Source: Cercis canadensis
Lineage: Eukaryota; Streptophyta; Magnoliopsida; Fabales; Fabaceae
Direction of reading: 5' to 3'
Length of the DNA: 64,000 nt
Assembly (NCBI GenBank): GCA_003255065.1
Contig: QAOA01001366.1
Location: 1,124,099 to 1,188,098 of the forward strand
Positions 24,454 through 38,404 of this stretch are shown here, in pieces. How positions within the stretch are numbered: the stretch's first letter is position 1; each line of letters opens with the position of its first letter. The position numbers and the translations under genes are program-made. Below the pieces are notes generated by a model. It was given only the letters and a program-made list of their open reading frames with translations. It was not told where the DNA came from and ran no database searches.

Positions 24454-25411
24454 CCATTATTTCTGTCAAATTGCCAAAAAATTGTTACTTTTCAAAATAA
24501 ATGATATGGATGTATTATCTATAAATGAAGCCGATGTGAAATTTAGATCCATAGTACATGTCAAATTAAAAAAAAAAAAAATTCATAGGGTAAATAAGGG
24601 TATTAGTTTTTTTTTTTGAAAAAAAAGTTGTATCTATTATAATTATTTATAGGACAATTCTACCTTCTGTAGAAACAAATCAATAGCATAAGCACCCGAA
24701 ATTCCGAATACCGAATCGAACAAATTATGTAATCTTGTAGGCCGAAAATGTTATTTACGCCTTTTTTTTTTTTATTCGGTGATCCTCTTCTTTCTGGTGT
24801 TGCCTTTGCCTTCCGTAAAATGTACACAGCAACATATCAAAGGGTGTCTCTCGCTCCGTTTTCCAGCAGTTATGTTACTGCTACAGTAAAATTGTGTATT
24901 GGTTCGTTTTAGTTTCGCCGCTGCTATAGCGACTCTCACTATCCCATGATCTCATCTTTCTTTGTCTACTATTAATTCATGAAACATACTGATTTCTTGG
25001 CACATTTATTTTGATGTAAAATCTGTCTTTCTCTTAACCAGATGTCGCCTTTTCTAGTTGTTTGTTGAAACCACCTTATTTAATCAGAATTCAATCACTG
25101 TCTAAGTAATTAAATGGCAGATATCTCAAATTTATTGCAGGTGAAAAGTTTACCTTTGCACGTTTATGTTCAGAGAGGAAAATGAGCTTTATGTAATATG
25201 GGGAAACGTTAAAATCTGTTGCAACTGTTTATTTATTTATTTTTCGGAAAGTTGATATCAGATTGCACTGACTTATTTTCCAAATTCACGCGGAAGAGAA
25301 TTCTGATTTCTTGTGGAATTCTGTTTCCTTTAAATTCTGCAGGAACTTAAAACCCAGATTGAGATTCTTACTGATCCCAGCAAGTTAGTAAAGAGAAACA
25401 AGGGGATCAAC
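24454..25411. other. Spacer, promoter and 5' UTR region of rhamnogalacturonate lyase A
   Basis: A possible splice acceptor (TTCTGCAG) at 25342 precedes a 69-nt stretch that stays open in frame to the ATG at 25412, so there is probably a 5' exon upstream. I could not identify that exon or a signal-peptide exon with confidence. Confidence 0.4.
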
Positions 25412-28400
25412 ATGGCGACCCCAGGGGTACGGTTGCACATTCAAGGTCGATATGTAAGTTGAGTTGTGCAATTTTTTACCCCTTGTTCTTTTCCTTCTTC
25501 ATTGTACTATCTAGGCCCAAATTACAAAACTTAGGAAAGAATTATACAAAATATTTTGAACTCATCATCCTCTGAGTTGAATTGTTGAATTCTTTGTCGT
25601 TGTACCTTCCCTTTAGGTACAGAATATACTACTATAGAAAATTTAATTTGGTCATATATAAAACTTTAAGAGAAAATGAAAAACTTGTATAGGCATTAAG
25701 CTTTTAACAGCCAAACAACAAGTTGTAGGTAGGTAGGTTGAATTTTTGTTTCGTTTACTTATTTTTCCTTTTTTGCATGGGCAGGTGGTGATGGATAATG
25801 GCATACTCCAAGTCAGCTTATCAAATCCGGATGGAATTGTAACTGGGATACGATATAATGGTGTTGACAATTTGCTTGAAGTTCTTAACAACGAGTCTAA
25901 TAGAGGGTATGTGGTCCAAGAGATGCATAATATTGTTTAAGCCACTGTCTCTCATCTCTCTGGTTCTGTGCTTGATCTGAATACAGTAGCCAATTTCTTT
26001 CAAAATATATGCTTTTTTGAAATTGAGAAGTAGTTAAATATTTGAGTTGATAGGTGGTAATAGAATTAGCATTTTTGCATGGTGCAAAAGTAAAAGAAAA
26101 CACTAGATATGATGAGTTTGGTTGAAAAATCAAATTTAATTTGATTTGCATAGAACAATGTCTTTTGCATCTATCGTTAAGAAAAGAAAATATAATTTTA
26201 CTTATCGGACATTAAGGAAAACTGTCATAAATGCAAGCTGGAAGCTGATTTTGTCTTTCAATTGAATATTTAGGTACTGGGACCTTGTTTGGAGTGCACC
26301 AGGAAGCAAAGGAATCTTTGATGTGTATGCCAATGCTACTGTCTCTTGTAATTGCATGCATCCTTGAAATTATTTCATAAAGTCAAATTCTCAATGAAGA
26401 TATATTCAAGGAACCCACTGTTCAGGCTGTTCACAATTGAAATGGGAATGCTATTTTTCCCACACAACACGAAATAATTATAAGCCAGTTTTCAAACCCA
26501 TCTAGTTTGCTTATATGTTCTTTTGGCAATCTTATCAGTTCCATTATTGCTCTAATGTTAATGAATTAAGCAAATCTGAACAAAGGTTGTGATCCAGGAT
26601 TAAAGGAACGTGTTTTAAAGTTATAGTTCAAAATGAGGAACAGGTGGAGCTTTCATTCACGAGAATGTGGGATCCTTCTCTTGAGGGAAAATTTGTCCCC
26701 TTAAATATTGACAAAAGGTCATTGCTCAGATCACGTGTATCATTACTTTTTTAGTTTTTTGAAATGCTAACCGCAAGACTAATCATGGCTGGTCAATTCC
26801 AGATTTATAATGCTCCGTGGTTCATCAGGCTTCTACTCTTACGCCATATATGAGCACTTAAACGGCTGGCCAGATTTTGATCTTGGTGAAACAAGGATCA
26901 CATTCAAACTCAGAAAAGACAAGTAAATCAACTGATTTTTTATTTTTTTTAAATTCATTTGCTTTCTCCATCATAAACTGGTTATCTAATTATTAAATAT
27001 GTTTTATGAAAAAATTATATGATGCTGTCAACTAGATGTCAGATATCCTTAAGGCTCCCATTTATGTCATTATTTTTTATAATTAAAATGAATTAGAGAT
27101 ACAGAAGGTTAGTTTTCTCTGAATTCAATTGTTAGCCAAGTATATTGGCCTTTGTCAAGAATCTACATAATAACAAATAATGGAATTTCTTAGAAACATC
27201 GTCTCTCTCATACTTGGTGTACTTTTTTGCCATATGTTGTATGTTTAAAAGTTCAACTGATATAACCATTGAGCATTCAGGTTTCATTACATGGCTATGG
27301 CAGACAATAGGCGAAGGATTATGCCTTTTCCAGATGATCGCTTACCAGGAAGATGCCAATCCTTGGCCTACCCGGAAGCTGTCATACTTCTCAATCCAAA
27401 GGATCCACAACTCAGCGGAGAGGTACTTGTTGCAAAGCTTTCCTATAACACATCTTTTGTTGTCTTCTTAAAGCTTGTGATGCTATGTAGCCTTCAAAGT
27501 TCAGAGTTGTATTTTAGGTTTTAACTATTTGTAGTAGTTGGTATACCTGACAAGTTGAGTTCTTAGAGGCCAGCAAGATAATTTTCATATGGCTTATGTA
27601 AGAGGAGATATTATTTATTTTGCATATGATTGGGTGTGTATGAAGTGATACATTGTGTTTTAATATGATTCCTTGATGTGCAGGTGGATGACAAGTATCA
27701 ATATTCATGTGAAAACATGGATAATCGAGTCCATGGGTGGATATCTTTCAATCCACCAGTAGGAATCTGGCAGATCACACCTAGTGATGAGTTCCGATCT
27801 GGTGGACCCCACAAACAGAATTTAACCTCACATGTAGGCCCGACCATGCTTGCAGTAAGTGAACAATCTTAGACTATTATGACAGTTTTCTGAAATGATA
27901 TGCATAGTATGACTGTATGAGTCACACCACAAGTTGATTCTTTGGCTCTAATTATCTCTTATAACATCAAATATTGTACCAAAACTGGTATTATCAGCTG
28001 TTTCATAGTGGTCATTATGCGGGACAAGATTTGGTGCCAAAAGTTAGAGCTGGTGAACCGTGGAAGAAAGTTTTTGGTCCTGTTTATATCTATGTCAATT
28101 CTGGATCTATTGGTGATGATCCACTTTGGCTATGGGAGGATGCTAAAATACAGGTATGACATGGAGCTCTTGTATTTTCATTGTTGGGATATTGATGTTA
28201 CAGTTGGATGCTAAAGTTTGACTAAGACTGATGTGAATTGACATTCAGATGATGACTGAAGTCCAAAGCTGGCCATACGCTTTCCCTGCTTCAGGGGATT
28301 TCTTAAAGTCAGATCAACGGGGCAATGTTAGTGGAAGACTACTTGTCTTAGACAGGTGAATAGATAGTGCCAGTTTGCTGCCACAACTTCTTGAGGTTTT

Positions 28401-30470
28401 TCATTTACATTATTGGATATAGTATATATCATACTTAGTTTATTGGTGAGGAATACCTTTCTTTTTCAGTCGACTAATAAGGTGATGAATCAATTGCTGA
28501 GCTGCAGCAAGACTTTGGTTGTTCCTTTTTCCCTTGTATTGGTAAATTTGATCAAAGCTATTCTAATTATCATGTCTAGGTACATCAGCACCGATTTGAT
28601 ACCAGCAAATAATGCTTTTGTTGGTCTGGCTCCACCAGGAGATATAGGTTCATGGCAAAGAGAATGCAAGGTTTTTTCTTTTTCTTTTTTTCAATTTCCC
28701 CCTCTTTTCACTTATTGAAACCTAATGTTTTAGTTACATGACTGGTAAACTAGTATTTCCTGCCCAACTGCCATTTCATTCTTTTGGGGTGAGGGTGGAT
28801 GGTGGAGGGCGAAGAGACAAGGTATCCCATATTTTTCACTATTCTCTGAAAATAGGTTCCTTACTTTTTACTTTGAACATGAGTTGCTTTAGATTAAAAT
28901 TTAGATTGGGGGAATAATTCCTATTGGCACTCTACAATTTGTTGCCGGTTAGAGTATGTGATTTGCCCTTTTGTTTTGAGAAACATAAATTATTTCAAAC
29001 AAAGCTACCTTCACCAAGGGTTTCCTCACATTTGTCAAGTGAAAGATAATCACAAGAATGCTACCTTGGGGTGCCAAAAAGAACACTTCTCCAGAAGATT
29101 ATTTAGCTTTTTACGTACTTTCAGGATTATCAATTCTGGACCAGAGCAGATGAGAATGGATTTTTTACCATTAGTAACGTACGTCCAGGTGACTATAACC
29201 TGTATGCTTGGGTCCCTGGTTTTGTTGGGGACTATAAATTTGATGATTTTATGAAGATAACCTCAGGTACCACATCTTCAACTTAGTTAAAATTCAAAAT
29301 CATTTTTCATCTAATGTGTGCTTACAGTAACTGGTAATGCAGGTTCTTACAATGAAGTGGGTGAACTTGTATATGAGCCTCCCAGGGATGGACCAACGTT
29401 GTGGGAAATAGGCATTCCAGATAGATCAGCTGCAGAATTTTACGTTCCTGATCCTGATCCAAAATATGTTAATAAGATTTTCATCAGCCATCCAGACAGG
29501 TTCTCTTCATATTTTATTATTGGAGGCATATTTTGGGGATCTCCTTATGTTAGATGATCAACTTTTCTTTCTTGTTTGACCTCGTTGCTAAAGATAATTT
29601 TGAATAATTTTAATTTATGCTACTTATTATATCGTGAATGTGCTGAATCCTTCTTTTACAACTTTACATGGGACCTTTTAAAGTCTGACAAAGATGCTTC
29701 CTTGTGATGTCAGTTATTCTACTCTTAGGCCTTGCTCCTCTCTTTTCATTTGTAGGTTCAGGCAGTATGGATTGTGGGACAGGTATACAGAATTGTACCC
29801 TGATGCAGATTTGGTTTTCACAATTGGTGCTAGTAACTATTCTAAGGACTGGTTTTTTGCTCAGGTTCCCAGGTCTGATTCTTCTGACATTAGTTTCTGC
29901 TTAACATGGTTAAAGATTATTTCCTGCTATCTTCAATCAAGAATTGCATTTGTTTCCAGTTATAAATTACATACTATCTAGTAATTTTTCAAGCATCTAT
30001 AACTGCAGAAGAAAAGAGGATAACACTTATCAAGGAACAACTTGGCAAATCAAGTTTGAACTTGATAATGTGATTAGGGACAGCACATATAAATTGAGAG
30101 TTGCAATTGCATCTGCAACATTAGCTGAAATGCAGGTATACCCCTGTCTGTCTGTCTCTCTTTCTCACCTATACAGAGAGAGAGAATTAGGGCACTGACT
30201 GTGAATTTTGTGATGAAGGTTCGAGTGAATGACCCAAATTCAAGGCGCCCCGTATTTACCACTGGATTAGTAGGAAGGGACAACTCAATTGCAAGACATG
30301 GAATTCATGGAATCTACAGGCTTTACCATGTGAATGTACCAGGTGCTTTGCTTGTTCATGGCACAAATACCATATTTTTAACGCAACCAAGATGCACCAG
30401 CCCTTTCCAGGGGATCATGTATGATTATATTCGTTTGGAAGGCCCTCCTTGTTTTCAAGAAGACATTTAA
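25412..30470 (+). CDS. Rhamnogalacturonate lyase A (PL4), 638 aa, intact
   Basis: Fifteen exons: 25412-25453, 25785-25906, 26274-26324, 26598-26717, 26803-26922, 27281-27422, 27684-27854, 27998-28153, 28249-28355, 28580-28670, 29125-29266, 29343-29499, 29756-29872, 30009-30135, 30219-30470; total 1917 nt. The order is an N-terminal PL4 catalytic beta-sandwich (residues about 10-340, with [20 protein letters not shown] and [20 protein letters not shown]), an fn3-like domain (about 345-422, [20 protein letters not shown]) and a CBM-like domain (about 430-638, [20 protein letters not shown] and a conserved end [13 protein letters not shown]). Enzymes of this family cleave rhamnogalacturonan I of pectin by beta-elimination at the cell wall. 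The Met start fits the paralogues ([11 protein letters not shown]), but no secretion signal is encoded from it. Exon 3 is 9 nt shorter than in the other copies. Confidence 0.93.
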
Positions 30471-31277
30471 GTTCATTTGAAGTTTAATGTTAGGAAAGAA
30501 ACACATCTGGTATTAAATTTTAGTACAACTTTCGTTGTCTTGGAATGTCTGTTAATTCGTAGACCAATGCTATATTGTATATATATTCTTTTGCTTTACA
30601 TTTTTAGGATCTAGTTTGATATAAGGAAACGTCTGGAAGATCCCTTACGCAATAAATGATTTTGATGTTTATTATTTACGTCATTAAACGGCTGCATCTA
30701 TTATCATTTGGATCAGGCTGATAATGAGACTTTCATAATAAAAAAATAAAAATAAAAAGCAGCAACTTGGTCGTATATAATGGATATTTCTAATTGGCTT
30801 GTATAGTTGGATTCGAATAAACCAAGATTTCTCATAATTCTGTGTGACATGTCAAAAAGCGAGGAATCAGAAGACTAAAAACAAGAAATCAATAAATTAT
30901 GGTGTCTCAATCTTTTTATCTTTCTCGAACGTGGTTGGCTACGACTTCACTTGCACGACTTCATCTAATACACCAAACAACTCTGGCGACTAAGTAAAGG
31001 GATTAAAGGAGTGGAATACAGAATGCTTTCTCTGTAGTTTAAGGCAACTAAACTAATCCACTCAAGTCCTCGGATTCCCCAATTTCTGTTGGCAGATTGC
31101 TGAGTGGTAAGACGTAGCACAATTTGCTTTCTTGCAACGCCGTGTTTGAACAAGCTAGTCATTCTTATAAAGACCATTATTTGTTCCTCCTATTCACAGA
31201 AATCTCAGCCCTTTCTGAAACTACTCTAAATCTCTGATACTCATTTGTGCACTTCTCTGGCTCGGGGAGGTACCATC
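30471..31277. other. Intergenic spacer between lyase A and lyase B
   Basis: Holds the likely 3' UTR of copy A and the promoter and 5' UTR of copy B. No other gene was seen. Confidence 0.5.
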
Positions 31278-34200
31278 ATGTCGCCATTAGGGGTGCAACT
31301 GCATGCTCAAGATCGTCATGTATCTCTAAAATTTTATTTATATAATTATTTTCTTTTTCATTTGATACTTTTCATGGTATTCCAAAGCAGAAGTTCTTTA
31401 ATATATGAAATATTTGTTTGAAGATCATTTTATGTGAGAATCTTTCTGAAACTAAATACCACAAAAAAAAAAAAAAAAGAGATCTAAGGTCAAGTTTAAA
31501 ATTAATTTATTCTCCAATTAAAACTTTCATGTGCAGGTGGTGATGGACAATGGCATATTAAAAGTCACGTTATCAAATCCTGAGGGAATTGTCACAGGAA
31601 TAGAATACAATGACATCAACAATTTGCTTGAAGTTTTGAACGATGAGTCTAATCGAGGGTATGCTTTCTAAAATCATATATTAATTGATTCAGGTTATTT
31701 TAGTGTAGAAACAAGCATTTCAAAACTTCAGTTGAATAGAAGAGAAAATCTGCCTCTGCCTTGATGTAGGTACTGGGACCTTGTTTGGAGCACTCCAACG
31801 AATACCGGAACCACTGGTACATTTGATGTGTATGTGAACCTAGATACTCAATTTCGCAAAGCTTGAGCACTTCTCATTTTATTATATCGTACATTAGCTA
31901 ACTTCTATTACTCTCTTCAAGAATGTGGCATGTAAATATTCATTTTATCTGTAATTTAGAGCTAAACATGTTTCATATATGTATGAAGCAAATAGTAATT
32001 AACAATGTGATATATTTGTGCAGGATAAAGGGAACTAATTTCAGTGTTATAGTGGAAAATGAGGAACAAGTTGAGCTATCCTTCACAAGAACGTGGGATG
32101 CCTCCCTCGAGGGCGAGCAGGTTCCCTTAAATATTGATAAAAGGTCATTAAGATACTAACATTGTCTATTACATTGTAAAGATGGTAGCACAAGAATCTA
32201 GATTATAAACTTGATCAATTTTATTGTAACTCACATTCTAGGTTTATTATGCGTCGTGGTTCATCTGGCTTCTACTCCTATGCTATTTATGAGCACTTGG
32301 AGGAATGGCCTGCTTTCAATCTTGACGAAACCAGAATTGCTTTCAAGCTCAGAAAAGACAAGTAGGCAGATGTTTCACATTTTATTAGTCTCATTCTATG
32401 TGCAAGTTTGCAAAAATAGGTTTCAATATCAATTAACATATGGCTAATTTATATATAATCCAATGGTTTGGTCAGGTTTCATTATATGGCAATGGCAGAC
32501 AATAGACAAAGAAACATGCCTCTCCCAGATGACCGATTACCGCCAAAAGGCCAAGCCCTTGCATATCCAGAAGCAGTTCTACTCGTCAATCCAATTGAAC
32601 CAGAATTTAAAGGAGAGGTATAAATAATTTTGAGAAAATTGTTATTTGGTTCTAAAAGTTGAAGAAAAAGACTATGTGATTTTAAACATTTAGGAATTTT
32701 AATTTGGTTCTCCTATACTTTATGAAATATCTAAAATACCCATCAGTGTTATGTGATTGTTTCGCTTATATATCCTGTTTATTTTTAACATAATAACTAC
32801 ATATATGAACAAAATAACTACATAATACTGAGTGATATTTTAAATATTTTATAAGATATGAAAAGAAACAAATTGAAAGTCCTCCATATTTAAAACTAAA
32901 TATTCTTTTTTTTTTTTTTTAACTTTTAGAATCAAATAATAATTTTATTGATAATTTTCATTTATAACAATATATAAATTGTAAATGAACTCATAGAATG
33001 GTTATCTTTCTAAGAGAGTTATTGTAAAATTTCTTCAACTAAAATATATCTCTAAAAATGCTTTAAAAAAGATTTACATATAAGAGAATCAAAATATGAT
33101 GATTGATTTTATTATAAATATAATTATATATCTAACTGAATAATCATATAATGATTAGATAACAACCATATTTAATTATGATTATTCTCACTTCTTATTA
33201 TGGGATCAAAAGCAAAAAAAAAAATAAACCAAATGACTTGTGAAATCAGTGTTTGAACTTAGAGTTATAAAAAATAAAAAAAACCGAAAAAAGAAATATT
33301 GAATTTTTTAATTGTATTAAAGTGTATATTGACCAATAACCGACTTACGCTTAGGTGGAAGACAAGTACCAATATTCGTGTGACAACAAAGATAGTGGGG
33401 TCCATGGGTGGATCTGCATGGACCCACCAGGAGTGGGATTCTGGCTCATAACGCCCAGCAATGAATTCCGATCTGGTGGACCCGTCAAACAGAACTTAAC
33501 CTCCCATGTGGGGCCCACCACACTTGCGGTAAGTAGTATTTATTTATTTTTATTTTGTTAAAAAAAAAAAAAAAAACACATGAATTTTGCTTAGCTATTG
33601 GATTTATGTCTCTTAAACAACTAGTTTATATGATAGATAACAAAAATTTTATAATGTCGGGGCTTTATCTTTGCACATGACGGTTGTGTTGCAAATAATT
33701 GGGCGTTATTGATATAACCAGGTGTTTCTCAGTGCTCACTACAGTGGAGAGGATTTGGTGCCGAAATTCAAAGCTGGTGAGCCATGGAAGAAAGTTTTTG
33801 GTCCAGTTTTCATCTATCTCAATTCTGCATTTGATGGAGACAACCCACTTACGCTATGGGATGACGCTAAACTTCAGGTTTAAAATTATGCTTTACTAAT
33901 GCATATATACTGTAAATGCTACATTTTCTAACATGACTAGGTAAAAATTAACAAATATATTTACATACCAAACTGGCAGATGCTGATAGAAGTTCAGAGC
34001 TGGCCATACAGTTTTCCTGCTTCAGAGGATTTCCCTAAGTGGGATGAACGTGGTTATGTTAGTGGTCGCCTACTGGTCCGAGACAGGTGTGTTCTTATTA
34101 GACGTATTTTAATTGGTTCATAGTGAGAATGACCCCAATCTGTTTGTCAAATTGACTGAACTAATTGCTGCATTATAGTGCATCGCGATAAGATATTATT

Positions 34201-36110
34201 CTTTCTAGCTTTTCGACTCATTGAAAGTAAATATGGTTTATTTATTGAATTCCCTTTTGGAAATTACATTAATGTCTAGGTATATTAGCGATGACTACAT
34301 ACCAGCAAAAGGTGCTTATATTGGCTTGGCTCCATCAGGAGACGTTGGATCATGGCAAAGAGAATGCAAGGTGACAACAAAATGAGAACCAATTATAAAC
34401 CTTACCCAGTGTACCATTCTACGAATTTATTCACTTCCAAACGCACCATTAGCCAACTTTAATCTTATATTTGCTTCTGAACAGAATTATCAATTCTGGA
34501 GTAAAGCAGATGATGATGGCTATTTCTCCATCGCCAATGTACATGCCGGTAATTATAATATATATGCATGGGTACCTGGTTTTATAGGCGATTATCGATA
34601 TGATGTTGTTATGACCATAACAGAAGGTATCAGTCATCCAATTTTCGTCTATGTATTTTTCATTAATTAGTACACTTAAGGGCATGTTTGGTAAAGGGTG
34701 TAAAAGGAGTAAAATTTACTTTGTTTTAAATATGTTTTGGTTGTAAAAATAAATCAAGGGAAACTATTTAAGGAAGTAATAGAGATAGAAATATTTTGAA
34801 GCTCCTTCACTCATCTTCTATCTCCGCAAATTCTATTCATTTCTTCCTCTCTTTATCTCCTCAAATTACTAAGCATACAAAATATAATTAAAGAGTAATA
34901 TTTACACCCATTATTACTCCTTAAAAAAAGAGTAAATGATACTCCCTTAATATTCCCCCTACTGAACATACCCTGTGTTATTCTTTTATATATGGTTGAC
35001 AATTACATGTAAAAGCAGATTCTTTCATCGACGTGGGTGAGCTTGTATATGAACCTCCAAGAGATGGCCCAACATTGTGGGAAATAGGCATCCCTGATCG
35101 CTCAGCTGCTGAGTTCTATGTTCCTGATCCAAATCCCAGATATATCAACAAACTCTATGTTGATCATCCTGACAAGTCAGTCACCTGGTTTCCACTTTTA
35201 TGGATTTCAGTTTTGATATTTACTACTTAAAACTATTTGGATATTCAACAATTTCAATCTTAATTTTCACTTTTCTGAAAATTTCATTTCAAAAAGGACA
35301 AGGAAAGATTTCTTGTTAATGATATTATAAGAAAATTTTCAAGAATCCTAGCATTGAAGACTCTGTTAACCCAAATTTAATTATTGGGTAAAATCATGAA
35401 AAATTTGCAGATCAACCATATAATATAAACTAATAGTCTATTCTAATTGGCAGGTTTAGGCAGTATGGACTATGGGAAAGATATGCAGAATTATACCCTG
35501 ATAAAGACTTAGTTTACACTGTTGGTGCAAGTGACTACACCAAAGATTGGTTCTTTGCTCAAGTTACAAGGTGTAGTTAGTATTTTCAGAGACTGATCTG
35601 CATTGTTATTTTGTCAAATGTAAACATAAGCACAATTATTTTTCATCTCTTCGTAGGAAGAAAGACGATAAAACATATCAAGGAACCACATGGCAAATCA
35701 AGTTCACGCTTGACAAGGCGGGCAAAAGAGGTACCTGTAAACTACGGGTGGCTTTGGCATCAGCAACAGTTTCAGAACTGCAGGTAAATTTTTTTAATTC
35801 AAATTAAATTTATGGTAACACTAAGTTCAATTTTAACTTGGCTTTATAACTACATGGTTTATAATTTTAGGTACGAGTCAATAATCCAAATGCAAATCGT
35901 CCTCTATTTTCAAGTGGGTTGATAGGAAAGGATAACTCAATTGCTAGGCATGGGATCCATGGGCTGTATTGGCTTTACAGTGTGAATATACCAAGTACTC
36001 TACTTGTTCAAGGAGATAATACCATCTTTCTGACACAGTCAAGAGGCAACAGCCCATTCCAGGGCATTATGTATGATTATATTCGTTTAGAAGGTCCCCC
36101 AAATGTCTAG
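31278..36110 (+). CDS. Rhamnogalacturonate lyase B (PL4), 638 aa, intact
   Basis: Exons: 31278-31319, 31537-31658, 31770-31829, 32024-32143, 32242-32361, 32476-32617, 33355-33528, 33722-33877, 33980-34086, 34280-34370, 34485-34626, 35019-35175, 35454-35570, 35657-35783, 35871-36110; total 1917 nt, all phases compatible. It starts MSPLGVQLHAQDRHVVMDNG and ends [15 protein letters not shown]. The three-domain order is as in copy A, with the fn3-like part at about residues 348-425 and the CBM-like part at about 430-638. Introns 6 and 11 are enlarged by MITEs. It should degrade rhamnogalacturonan I, but like copy A it shows no signal peptide from this ATG. I see no stops or frameshifts. Confidence 0.93.
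32639..32942. mobile_element. MITE in intron 6 of lyase B, 304 bp
   Basis: Inverted ends TTGTTATTTGGTTCTAAAAG and CTTTTAGAATCAAATAATAA (last 20 bp) match over about 20 bp with few mismatches. The middle is AT-rich and non-coding. The target duplication is unclear. The equivalent introns of the other lyase copies lack it, so it inserted after duplication. Confidence 0.75.
34680..34973. mobile_element. Tourist-like MITE in intron 11 of lyase B, 294 bp
   Basis: Left end GGGCATGTTTGGTAAAGGGT pairs with right end CCCTACTGAACATACCC; pairing extends inward through GGAGTAAAATTTAC and GAGTAAATGATACTCC. The ends resemble Tourist elements, but no matching 3-bp duplication survives. Confidence 0.7.
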
Positions 36111-37999
36111 TTCCAATAAGAAAATTTTAGATTAGTTGTTTTAGTGAACATTCAATCGGATCTATCGAATAGGTATGCATTAACCATTAAATATGGAGCG
36201 GTGCTTCTAGATGGGATAAGTTTTCAGTTCCTTTTTATTTATCTTGGTAAATAAAAAGAAATTGCCCATTGTACTTGTTCTGTTTAAGAATATTTATCAA
36301 GTATTACACCACGTGTATCATGTCATTTATCATCTGTACCTATGACGATAAAGTGCTATAAAACACACAGCCTTTTAAGCAATTATTAATCCATATACAT
36401 AGCCTTCATAGACAGACTTGTATGATTTGCTTCTAAAGAAATAGATATCAAATCACTAATTGCTTAAAATTCAACTCACTTACGAATGAATTCTTTTCAT
36501 TACAAAGTGGAAATGGAATGGAGTCTTAGAAAGGAAGTTCTAGTTGACTTCTGTTAGTATAATGGTTGACTTCGTATCCTAAACAAGTCCGTCAAAAAGC
36601 TACTGAGATATAATTGCAGCTCCAATTGTCTGCACCTTTCTACCAATAGAAAGTACTATTGATATTTACTTAGGAAGAAATTGCCACCAGCCACACAGAA
36701 GGGAAATAAAAGTACGCACTAAATTGACAATCATGATTTTAGTTGATAATTCGTGTAATTGTCATCATATTTAACTTAGACTTAATAACTATGACCTCCT
36801 TTATCAGTACTATAAAATGTGATAAATGTTTGTTGCATACTAATATAACTTATACTAGTTCACACTACTAAATTTAATAAAATCTAGCCATATAAAAAAA
36901 AAAAAGTTTAAATAGGCTCAATTAAATTAAAATTTGTTTCAACTGTGTCATAGTATGAACACACTAATATGTAAATAACATTACTCATAATATCCTATCA
37001 GACATTGTCAACCATACATGATCTCCATAGGAATATCTCCTCTTTCAGTCATCATTGTATGGCTTGTGTTCAATTTTCAAATAATAATTTTCAACAAACA
37101 AATACTAAAAGATAAGGAGCACTTTCTTTTTTTCTGAAGAAAAGAGGACCAGCTTTTCATCAGGAATGTGATTGCAATGAAGTGCTAACGTGCAACATGA
37201 GCAGTATTGAAAATCACTTTGAATTCTCACAGGCAACTTTCAAAATGGAACTAAGTTGCTATTGTCGAGATACTTTCATGCTATCTTTCGAAAAATAAAT
37301 TCAAATTGAATAGAGTGATTCACGAGGCCGGTGATCCATCTATCTATTCATAGATCAACCACTTCAATAATTTGTATTCATTCTCCACTATTGTCAATTT
37401 CTCTTGCATTACGTTTGAGAATGAAAAAAGCTACAAACAGAGGCATGCCTTTACTAAGAAATGTCAAGCCCTAAGTTTTTAACACAGTTTTGGATATAGC
37501 TTCACGGTTCAACACTTCAATCTCATATAGTGACCCGTGAACTACTGTGCGTAGTTGTTACATCAGTAGCGACAAAGAAAAGGCCAAAAGGGGATTTATG
37601 TTGAAAAAAGAAGTGGTATAAAAGAAATGAATGCTTTTCTCTAGTTGAAGGAAACTAGCTCAACAAGATTCTTAGAATAGTCTTTCACATGACCACAGAG
37701 TATGTCCTGTTACCTAACCTAACTAATTAGCTTAACTGAACCTTTAACTGACTTCCTTCATTACCCAATCAAGTTCTTAATTTTCCTTATCTCCAACTGC
37801 CATATGCTCATATATGACTTTATTCCCATCTAGAAGCCACCCAATCACAAAGTCAAGCTTAGTAAATATTATTTTCTTCATCTTTCAACTAAATCAGCTG
37901 CTTCTAAGGAGGATTTCGCAATTGTAAAACACTCAGGTCTAGATATGAAGATATAAAGCATTGGCTTTGAGAAATTGGCATAGAGTGGGAATTTCAATG
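36111..37999. other. Intergenic spacer between lyase B and lyase C
   Basis: No gene or clear repeat was recognised in 1.9 kb of AT-rich DNA. The last few hundred bases should hold the promoter of copy C. Confidence 0.45.
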
Positions 38000-38123
38000 A
38001 TGTTTGTGATGAAGCAAAGTCCACACAAAGTGAGGCCTAAACAGGGGACGATGAACTTCACTAAATACTTCATGTTCTTGATGCTGCACCTCATTGTGAT
38101 TCAGGGTTATGGTCCTTGTCCAG
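38000..38123 (+). other. Candidate 5' exon of lyase C encoding a secretion signal
   Basis: An ATG at 38000 opens a frame with a strongly hydrophobic run (NFTKYFMFLMLHLIVIQGYG, starting about residue 19; an inner Met precedes it) ending in PCP before a GT donor (CCAG then GTTTCTG). Splicing to an AG at about 38363-38364 (TGTCTGAAG) would join it in frame to ENLGHFKRLIYS and then the MSSPGVRL start. The acceptor lacks a good pyrimidine tract, so this model is unproven. It would supply the signal peptide that the other starts lack. Confidence 0.4.
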
Positions 38124-38404
38124 GTTTCTGAAATTCCTCTTACCCTTATTCTCATATTTTTTTCCCCCCCTCTTATTTGGGTATTGGCCTAATTGTTACT
38201 GGTCATCTATTTTGCAAATTTGCACCAAGCGTACTCTGTTCTTAGGTTTTCTCTGTTGTGGGCTGATTGGTACTTATGGACTGCATTTTTTAAAATTTTC
38301 TGTGTTTTTACTCTGTCCAAAATCAATATAGCTGCATTAGAATCCAAATTATGAGAATGTTGTCTGAAGAAAATCTGGGACATTTCAAGAGACTAATTTA
38401 TAGC

